Assembly (NCBI GenBank): GCA_026414125.1
Contig: JAOAJQ010000063.1
Span: 1-7,144, forward strand
From: Thermoproteota archaeon
GTDB lineage: Archaea; Thermoproteota; EX4484-205; JAAOZP01
Direction of reading: 5' to 3'
Length of the DNA stretch: 7,144 nt
In this document: positions 1 to 4,441 of the stretch, in pieces
How positions within the stretch are numbered: the first letter of the stretch is position 1
How the letters are laid out: each line of letters opens with the position of its first letter
Notes under the pieces: generated by a model
What the model was told of the DNA's origin: nothing
Seen by the model: only the letters and a program-made list of their open reading frames with translations
Database searches by the model: none
Made by a program: the position numbers and the translations under genes

Positions 1-522
1 GACGTATACTCCTCCAGACTCTACGAATTGCCTGATCATCCTGGCTTCCTCTTTCCCTAGCGACCTGAGAATTTCAAAACTCTCGCCACCACCGACTACC
101 AAGATGTCTAGAGCACGCAAGTCCTCGAGTGTTAACGGCCCAGGGAGGAGAGAAATCCTCCTGAAACCCATGCTAAACAACGTCTCCACGGTCTCCTTCA
201 AGCATGATACTGAAACCCCGTTTCCACTGTATAATCCGATGAGCGGGCTGCGCAACCAAGCGACACTCTGCTGATCAATGGTTTTCAACAGCTTCAACTC
301 TACGTCGTAGTCTTCACCAAGATTCTTCATCAAGTATTCTGAATAAACGTCTTCTACACCAATTGCGAAGTCACCGGGCTTAAGACCAGTGTCTCTAGCG
401 CCCCTAAGTTTCACAACCCTCCCAACTTTAAACCCTGATTCGAGAAGATTATTTACAAGCCTATACGCATTAGAATAGGCTTCTCCACAGCCTTTCTTGA
501 ACCGTATCCTCCACCACTTCAA
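1..522 (-). CDS. BPL_N / class I glutamine amidotransferase-like protein (C-terminus cut by window edge)
   Basis: Reading the minus strand from the TTG at 522 gives 174 uninterrupted codons that leave the window at position 1, so the C-terminus is missing. Roughly residues 95-174 look like the start of the biotin-protein-ligase N-terminal-like (BPL_N) fold, a glutamine-amidotransferase relative: a GLYSGNGVS first strand and loop, a helix with LKETVETL, then LDILVVGGGES and a helix ending in IRQFVESGGVYV, which matches the family pattern 'DvLvvPGG...IrxFVxxGGxyvG'. The expected nucleophile (GxCAG) motif would lie beyond the window. Residues 1-90 are a basic N-terminal region (WWRIRFKKG) I do not recognise. 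TTG at 522 is chosen because the next upstream in-frame codon block ends in TAA and a TATA-like box lies 28 bases upstream, the leaderless distance. In known family members the domain is fused to or mimics biotin ligase, but no ligase part is visible here. Function is unassigned. Confidence 0.62.
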   Translation of the reverse strand, partial: MKWWRIRFKKGCGEAYSNAYRLVNNLLESGFKVGRVVKLRGARDTGLKPGDFAIGVEDVYSEYLMKNLGEDYDVELKLLKTIDQQSVAWLRSPLIGLYSGNGVSVSCLKETVETLFSMGFRRISLLPGPLTLEDLRALDILVVGGGESFEILRSLGKEEARMIRQFVESGGVYV

Positions 523-546
523 CGTTCTCAGAGAAGCATCGGCCAG

Positions 547-553
547 TATTTAA
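547..553 (-). promoter_or_regulatory. TATA-like box for the BPL_N-like gene
   Basis: Minus-strand TTAAATA centred about 28 bases before the TTG at 522. This is the spacing expected of an archaeal TBP site serving a leaderless transcript. It lies in the 46-base gap after the GH3 stop codon, so the BPL_N-like gene probably has its own promoter although it follows GH3 on the same strand. Confidence 0.5.
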
Positions 554-568
554 TCTCATCTGACTTCA

Positions 569-2113
569 TCATAGACCTATTTTAATAGGTGGTTTCCCCG
601 CCGGTTTAAACTTGCCCTTTAAAACCTTCAAAGCAGCCTTAACGGCGGTTACGCTCGGGGTGAAAGCAGCAACGCAAATCTTAGCACTGCTCAACTGGAG
701 CAGATCCTCAGGGGCTCCTAGCGATATGACTATGCTCTCTCTGAAGAATTCCACAAGCTTTTTAATCATTGATAACTCCCGCCTGTTTTCCTGCGTATTG
801 TAAGCCAGTACTAACAGCAGCGTATTGCTAGGAGTGCTTCTGTAAATCTCCCACAGTTTCTTGCTAGAAACTTCTTCGAAACGCTCTAAAAGGTTAAACT
901 CTCCAAGTTCTTCCCTCAAGACTTCTTCGAGGACACTCCTGTCAGATTCTTCAAGCTGTTCTTCAAAATTACCTGTGACGACGACTAGGGGTTTACCCAT
1001 CCATCTTAAGGGGAGTTCCTCGATACCTTTCACCAGAGTTATGCTTCGAATAAATATCTTCCAAGCCTTAGTCCGGTTTATAATGCTGCCGCGTGTCTTC
1101 TCTGGGGTTTTTTTAAACTTCTCGAACTTTTTAAGTTTAAAACTCAATACTTCTAAAGCATTGCTCCTTATTCTTTCGTATAAATTCCTGTCCTCCTTAG
1201 CTTTTTCAAGAATAATGTTCAAAACCTCCTCTGTTTTCTCCATTCTTCTCGAAGGCACCACTATATGATTACCCGCCTTCAAAGCCTTCACCGCAGCCTC
1301 CTCCAGCTCAAAGTTTTCCGAGATACGCCTATCGTCTAAATAATCCGTCATTAGAAGGTTTTTAAAACCCATTTCCCGCTTAACTATTCTCTCAACAACC
1401 TTGGGTGATAACGAGGATGGCGTATCCACGTCCCCTGAAGCCGGAAGAGGACTGTGCCCAATCACAACCCCCTCAACACCAGATTTGAAGGCCTGTTGAA
1501 AAGGCTTGAAGTCCCTTCTAAGAAGCCCGTTAAGGTCCTCAGCCTCGCCACCATGCTTCTCAATCCTTCTAGGGAAATATTTGACGAAGGATAGGACACC
1601 ACCGTTTCTAAGACCCCTTATGTAGTTGACCACGTAGCCAGATACTTCGTCAGGATCATCTCCGAAGCAGTTCTCCCCCATTCCAGAAGAATAAAGGTTA
1701 GCCACCGGCGCCAAGTTAGTGTTAATGCTAAGCGTCCTTAATTCTAGAGCGGTAACGTAACCAGTCATGTAGGCTGATTTAGCTTCTCCAGTTGCACCCA
1801 CGCCCATTTGACTAGGCAACTCGGTTACAGGCGGGTAAAGTCCCTCAAGCCCCTTGCCCTCGTGCTCAGCAGCAATAATGAGGGAGAAGCCTAGGGCTCT
1901 CCTGTATGAGGCAGCCAGCTCCTTCAAGGAGGAGCCTGGATTCTTAAGCCCGGACAGGGCTTTCCTACCGATTATCAACCCGCTTAAAGCTTTCTCTAAA
2001 ACCATCTTCTCAAGCTCACTGAAGTTTCTCACCTCGTTAACATAGCCCATCACTGTTTGGCCAGCGATTTTTTCAAAAGGCGTTTTCTGAATGATCCGTT
2101 CCAGCGTGACCAT
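569..2113 (-). CDS. Glycoside hydrolase family 3 protein, NagZ-like (putative beta-N-acetylhexosaminidase, divergent active site)
   Basis: This 514-residue protein has the two-domain plan of GH3 enzymes such as NagZ: a TIM-barrel-like part (about 1-330) and a C-terminal GH3_C-like alpha/beta part (about 365-514, ending LSSAKICVAAFTPS and PAGKPPIKIGL). Family landmarks are the EHEGKGLEGL block at 83-92 (canonical DQEGG), INTNLAPVANL at 130-140, MGENCFGDDP at 145-154, and TDYLDD at 256-261 holding the expected nucleophile Asp257. Departures are clear: canonical KHFPGHG is KYFPRRI at 178-184, the DSH acid/base loop is not recognisable (His187 is a candidate substitute), and the Arg of GDRxFG is Asn148. 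No signal peptide or membrane helix is visible, so it should act in the cytoplasm. The ATG is fixed by in-frame TGA-TAA just upstream. GH3 NagZ enzymes release beta-linked GlcNAc in wall recycling; archaea lack murein, so the natural substrate is unknown and the change in motifs leaves activity uncertain. Confidence 0.82.
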   Translation of the reverse strand: MVTLERIIQKTPFEKIAGQTVMGYVNEVRNFSELEKMVLEKALSGLIIGRKALSGLKNPGSSLKELAASYRRALGFSLIIAAEHEGKGLEGLYPPVTELPSQMGVGATGEAKSAYMTGYVTALELRTLSINTNLAPVANLYSSGMGENCFGDDPDEVSGYVVNYIRGLRNGGVLSFVKYFPRRIEKHGGEAEDLNGLLRRDFKPFQQAFKSGVEGVVIGHSPLPASGDVDTPSSLSPKVVERIVKREMGFKNLLMTDYLDDRRISENFELEEAAVKALKAGNHIVVPSRRMEKTEEVLNIILEKAKEDRNLYERIRSNALEVLSFKLKKFEKFKKTPEKTRGSIINRTKAWKIFIRSITLVKGIEELPLRWMGKPLVVVTGNFEEQLEESDRSVLEEVLREELGEFNLLERFEEVSSKKLWEIYRSTPSNTLLLVLAYNTQENRRELSMIKKLVEFFRESIVISLGAPEDLLQLSSAKICVAAFTPSVTAVKAALKVLKGKFKPAGKPPIKIGL

Positions 2114-2146
2114 TCCTTATCAGTTCACCATCCTCCTACAGTCTGA

Positions 2147-2155
2147 CGTTTTTAT
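2147..2155 (-). promoter_or_regulatory. Possible TATA-like box for GH3 gene
   Basis: Minus-strand GATAAAAACG-like element centred about 38 bases before the GH3 ATG at 2113, which would give a leader of about 10 bases. AAGGA abuts the ATG with no spacer, and a GGAGG lies 18 bases before the ATG, too far for normal pairing. The promoter assignment is weak; another candidate (TTTTTAAA, about 2181-2188) lies further upstream. Confidence 0.25.
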
Positions 2156-2183
2156 CGGATGATTCATCATGTCTCCCTGCTTT

Positions 2184-2218
2184 AAAAACCCTATAAGGAT
2201 TTCCATATCGTTTAAAAA
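2184..2218 (-). terminator. Probable T-run terminator region for the apgM operon
   Basis: On the minus strand downstream of the Hjc-like gene there are T5 runs at 2214-2218 and 2184-2188, each in the context GTTTTTAAA and exactly 30 bases apart. Archaeal intrinsic termination relies on short U tracts, often repeated, rather than on stable hairpins, so this is a reasonable end for the apgM-nuclease transcript. The same elements could instead serve as TATA-like sites for GH3. Confidence 0.35.
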
Positions 2219-2225
2219 CGTTTTT
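2214..2225. repeat. Perfect 12-bp palindrome AAAAACGTTTTT
   Basis: AAAAACGTTTTT at 2214-2225 is identical to its reverse complement. It lies 13 bases beyond the Hjc-like stop codon in the gap before GH3. On the minus strand it ends in a T5 run, so it may mark termination of the apgM operon; with no loop it is not a classical hairpin and could equally be a dimeric protein site. Confidence 0.4.
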
Positions 2226-2251
2226 CCAATGTTTGGTTCAACGTTTTTCCA
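2217..2251. repeat. 12-bp direct repeat pair AACGTTTTTCCA
   Basis: AACGTTTTTCCA occurs at 2217-2228 and again at 2240-2251, exactly 23 bases apart; the second copy overlaps the Hjc-like stop codon. The core ACGTTTTT appears a third time at 2146-2153. The near two-helical-turn spacing would suit paired protein binding, but chance in AT-rich sequence is possible. Confidence 0.4.
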
Positions 2252-2573
2252 TAAACTCTCTCAACGGGATACCCCCTTCTCTACTGATCTTTTCACCAGG
2301 TGTGAAAACCCTTATGTCACCATATCCGAAGTCAACTACGACATAGAGTGGAAACCCCTCGATTTCACGGGGCATCGGTCCCTCCACGTATAACAAGTTT
2401 TTACTCGTAGACTTAACCTGCATCAGAATACACTTACCTCTCCTAAGGCAAACCAGGTCCGCCGGCCCCAAGCTTCCACCGGACCTAACAGTCATCCAGC
2501 CATACCTGCGGAGAAACATTCTAATCTTACGTTCAGCAAGATAGCCTTTCCTCTTAGGGAGAGCACGTGTCAA
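2238..2573 (-). CDS. Hjc-like archaeal Holliday junction resolvase / PD-(D/E)XK nuclease
   Basis: This 111-residue protein matches the archaeal Hjc resolvase plan. It opens with the basic KRKG block (7-10) followed by Glu14, then RSGGSLGPADLV with Asp39, then LMQVKST with Gln52 and Lys54. The Asp39-Gln52-Lys54 spacing (13 and 2) equals that of the catalytic Asp-Glu-Lys in Pyrococcus Hjc. The Glu of ExK is Gln here; QxK variants are known in the wider PD-(D/E)XK superfamily and in many Hjc-like archaeal proteins, so activity is plausible. Family members are dimers that cut four-way DNA junctions. It starts with TTG one codon after the apgM TAG, in the same frame, with AGAGGG (2582-2587) eight bases before the TTG as ribosome-binding site, so translation is probably coupled to apgM. 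It could be another DNA nuclease rather than the main resolvase. Confidence 0.75.
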   Translation of the reverse strand: MTRALPKRKGYLAERKIRMFLRRYGWMTVRSGGSLGPADLVCLRRGKCILMQVKSTSKNLLYVEGPMPREIEGFPLYVVVDFGYGDIRVFTPGEKISREGGIPLREFMEKR

Positions 2574-2576
2574 AAA

Positions 2577-3752
2577 CTAAACCCTCTTAATCAATTTAAC
2601 GATTTCCAACCCGTCGACTAGCCCAAATGATCCTCTAAGCCCAGAATCCTCGTCGAAAGGAAGCCCGTCTCCCTTCAAACCCGGTTTCATCACCGCGAAA
2701 GGAGTCGGGTCTAAAGTATGGTTTCTAACCGACACCGGTGTAGGATGGTCTACCACGATGCTTATCGAAACGTTTTCCTCAACGCTGTCAAGTATTTTTC
2801 TGAAAAGCCTCCTATCCATCTCCTCAATGACCCTCACCTTGGTTTCGAAAGAACCCTCGTGGCCAGCCTCGTCGGGAGCCTCAACATGCAGATATACGAA
2901 GTCGAATTCCTCAAGAGCATTAACTGCGTAAACCGCCTTGTTCTCGTAGCTAGTATCATAGTAGCCGGTTGCACCAGGTACTTCAGGCACATACATCTGG
3001 GCGAGCTTTCCAATCCCCTTTATCAGGTCTACCGCAGCTATAACTGCACCTCTTAAGCCGTGTTTCAAGGCGAACGGCTCTAGATTGGGCATTCTGCCCT
3101 GCCCCCATATCCAAGCCATGTTCGCAGGCCTCTCGCCCGCCTTTAGCCTACGGGCGTTCACCTGGTTTTCAGACAGAACCTTGATTGATTCAACCATCAT
3201 CCTGTTAAGCAGCCTAGAGTCCTCATTATCTGGCTTCAACAAGTGCTTGCCATATTCCTCGCCGACAATATCGTGCGGTGGGGTAGCTCTCAACCCCTCC
3301 CCCAGCTTGGAGACGAAAATATTCCTATAGCTGACACCCGTGTAAAACCTTCCGACACTGCTAAACCTCCTGTTTAACTCCGATATTAAAACTTCAGACT
3401 CGCTTGTAGCAACGTGACCCCCAGAGTAGTCGACAATCCTGTTTTCTTCAACAGTTATGAGATTACATCTGAAAACAACCTCGTTATCCCCAGCCATTAT
3501 GCCTCTAGCCGCAGCCTCCAACGGGCCCCTTCCAGTGTAACAAGAGAAAGGGTCGTATCCCAATATGATGAGGTTTGCAACATCACTGCCCCGAGGCAGA
3601 TTCGGCCGGAGTGTTCGAAGCATACCCATTCTCCCTCTTCTAGCTATTTCATCCATGTTGGGCTTCTCCGCTATTTGAAGAGGAGTTTTACCGTTCGCTT
3701 TCTCAACCGGGTAGTCAGCCATCCCGTCTCCAACTATTACCAGGTGCTTCAA
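2577..3752 (-). CDS. apgM: 2,3-bisphosphoglycerate-independent phosphoglycerate mutase, archaeal type
   Basis: This protein interconverts 3- and 2-phosphoglycerate in glycolysis and gluconeogenesis and belongs to the alkaline-phosphatase-fold metalloenzymes. At 391 residues it is close to the usual archaeal ApgM length. Visible active-site features are metal-binding Asp9 (VIVGDGMAD), the phosphorylated Ser56 in LPRGSDVANL, the FRCNL block near 94-98, the DYSGGH block at 108-113, Asp294 and His298 in HVEAPDEAGHEG, Asp335-His336 in VVDHPTP, and His345 in VRNHTLDPTPF. All expected metal ligands seem present. Translation starts at a TTG (TTG AAG CAC); MKHLVIVGDG places the first strand correctly, and a TATA-like box sits about 29 bases upstream, implying a near-leaderless mRNA. 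It heads a two-gene operon with the Hjc-like nuclease and is divergent from the hypothetical gene at 3840. Paralogues of this family act as homoserine kinases or phosphonopyruvate decarboxylase-like enzymes, but motif retention favours the mutase. Confidence 0.95.
   Translation of the reverse strand: MKHLVIVGDGMADYPVEKANGKTPLQIAEKPNMDEIARRGRMGMLRTLRPNLPRGSDVANLIILGYDPFSCYTGRGPLEAAARGIMAGDNEVVFRCNLITVEENRIVDYSGGHVATSESEVLISELNRRFSSVGRFYTGVSYRNIFVSKLGEGLRATPPHDIVGEEYGKHLLKPDNEDSRLLNRMMVESIKVLSENQVNARRLKAGERPANMAWIWGQGRMPNLEPFALKHGLRGAVIAAVDLIKGIGKLAQMYVPEVPGATGYYDTSYENKAVYAVNALEEFDFVYLHVEAPDEAGHEGSFETKVRVIEEMDRRLFRKILDSVEENVSISIVVDHPTPVSVRNHTLDPTPFAVMKPGLKGDGLPFDEDSGLRGSFGLVDGLEIVKLIKRV
2582..2587 (-). 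promoter_or_regulatory. Shine-Dalgarno inside end of apgM, for the Hjc-like gene
   Basis: Minus-strand AGAGGG lies within the last apgM codons with 8 bases before the TTG at 2573. It supports that TTG as the start and an internal-operon, SD-led initiation, in contrast with the leaderless look of the first genes of transcripts nearby. Confidence 0.5.
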
Positions 3753-3777
3753 GCCTCTTCTTTAACGATTAGAAAAA

Positions 3778-3785
3778 GTTTTAAG
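3778..3785 (-). promoter_or_regulatory. TATA-like box for apgM operon
   Basis: Minus-strand CTTAAAAC centred about 29 bases before the apgM TTG at 3752, the distance expected when transcription begins at or within a few bases of the start codon. It is one half of a divergent promoter pair in the 87-base intergenic region. Confidence 0.5.
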
Positions 3786-3806
3786 ATTTTCGAGCGTGCT
3801 GGATAA

Positions 3807-3814
3807 ACTTATTA
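3807..3814 (+). promoter_or_regulatory. TATA-like box for hypothetical gene at 3840
   Basis: CTTATTA-containing element centred about 29 bases before the TTG at 3840. No Shine-Dalgarno precedes that TTG (the sequence is CAAAAAAACCGG), which supports a leaderless transcript. It lies about 29 bases from the apgM TATA-like box on the other strand, so the two initiation complexes are back to back. Confidence 0.45.
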
Positions 3815-3839
3815 GGTGTGAGCTTTCAAAAAAACCGGT

Positions 3840-4157
3840 TTGAAGAGGAAGACAGACCAGATGGATAAAATACTCGAGATGCTTGCTAGAAAAAGGCTTG
3901 AAGAGGCTGAGAAGCAGCTGGATGTTTTTAAGCCTAGCGGCGGATACGAGACTGGCTACCTTAAAGGTTTAAGAGGGATTCTTCAAACGCTTAGGAGGCC
4001 TGTTGAAGGAAGCATTATCGGAGAACCCTTGGAAGAATTGGAGAAACATATGAAAAGCCTCATGGAAACGGTTGAAACACACTATTTGAGTCAGGAGGAG
4101 GAGGGGTATTTTGCAGCCTGGATGGACTTCCTTGGGAAACTATCCGGGGGGGAATAG
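3840..4157 (+). CDS. Small all-alpha hypothetical protein
   Basis: I cannot assign a function to this 105-residue protein. It is hydrophilic and rich in Glu, Lys and Leu, with predicted helices at about 4-28 (charged, DKILEMLARKRLEEAEKQL), 35-53, 64-82 and 86-102, and no signal peptide or membrane helix. Two short stretches resemble each other: GGYETGYLKGLRGIL (34-48) and EGYFAAWMDFLGKL (88-101). The second, aromatic GYFxAWxDFLxxL ending is a style I associate with conserved small archaeal hypothetical proteins, suggesting a real family rather than a spurious frame. The start is TTG AAG AGG; no better start lies upstream, and a TATA-like box is about 29 bases before it. It is divergent from apgM and ends in an 18-base tail-to-tail overlap with the EMC6-like gene. 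A helical adaptor or small binding protein is one guess, without direct support. Confidence 0.75.
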   Translation: MKRKTDQMDKILEMLARKRLEEAEKQLDVFKPSGGYETGYLKGLRGILQTLRRPVEGSIIGEPLEELEKHMKSLMETVETHYLSQEEEGYFAAWMDFLGKLSGGE

Positions 4158-4430
4158 GATGTTATACAGGAGGAACCATGTGAAAAGCCAAGCTAGGAAG
4201 AAGCTTCCCACACCTTCTTTCCAAGTGGCACTCTCATCCTTAAGCTTACCCTTGTAGATTCTTTTGAAAAAATAGTATGTTAAGAAATATGCCAGAACCA
4301 TGTTTAGAAGGGCGCTTATTATCGGGGAAGGGGAACGCCAGAAGAAGGCGTGCAAAGCGCCAAGTATGGCTCCTAGAGCGACTCTCGTCCAGTAAATGAG
4401 GCTTTCAGGTTTAAATCTGTACTCGCCCAT
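4140..4430 (-). CDS. Small three-helix membrane protein, EMC6-like (Rab5ip/EMC6 family candidate)
   Basis: This 96-residue protein has three hydrophobic segments at about 12-30, 36-55 and 74-93, a short basic loop (KRIYKGKLKDES, 56-67) between the second and third, and a polar N-terminus. The layout, length and the final WKEGVGSFFLAWLFTWFLLYNILF resemble eukaryotic EMC6, which ends its third helix with an FxxFWTxLYxxV-type motif preceded by EGL/G residues. EMC6 is a core subunit of the ER membrane protein complex that helps insert membrane proteins next to the Oxa1-superfamily subunit EMC3; archaeal relatives have been recognised in that family. The ATG is fixed by the short N-terminus, and a TATA-like box 27-28 bases upstream lies inside the NFACT gene. 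It is divergent from NFACT by 11 bases. EMC6 membership is my inference from pattern; a generic small membrane protein is the alternative. Confidence 0.7.
   Translation of the reverse strand: MGEYRFKPESLIYWTRVALGAILGALHAFFWRSPSPIISALLNMVLAYFLTYYFFKRIYKGKLKDESATWKEGVGSFFLAWLFTWFLLYNILFPPG
4409..4416 (+). promoter_or_regulatory. TATA-like box for NFACT gene, inside the EMC6-like coding region
   Basis: GTTTAAAT centred 29-30 bases before the NFACT TTG at 4442. It falls on codons 5-7 (Arg-Phe-Lys) of the EMC6-like gene on the other strand. GGAGG directly abuts the NFACT TTG with zero spacing, which would not work as a normal Shine-Dalgarno, so a leaderless transcript is favoured. Confidence 0.5.
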
Positions 4431-4441
4431 TCATCTGGAGG

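Noticed and set aside
861..1268. Open plus-strand frame of 135 codons
   Set aside because: It is antisense to the C-terminal half of the well-supported GH3 gene, Ser/Leu rich, and matches no family pattern; taken as a shadow.
2130..2136. GGAGG as the ribosome-binding site of GH3, or of a three-codon upstream frame ATG-GTG-AAC-TGA
   Set aside because: It is 18 bases from the GH3 ATG, too far for normal use, and it directly abuts the tiny frame; probably chance.
2169..2393. Plus-strand frame of 74 codons over the intergenic repeats and the end of the Hjc-like gene
   Set aside because: It overlaps a conserved nuclease on the other strand, and its N-terminal part comes from AT-rich repeats.
3414..3806. 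Open plus-strand frame of 130 codons running over the apgM start
   Set aside because: It is antisense to the conserved N-terminal half of apgM and crosses both divergent promoters; composition is unlike a real protein.
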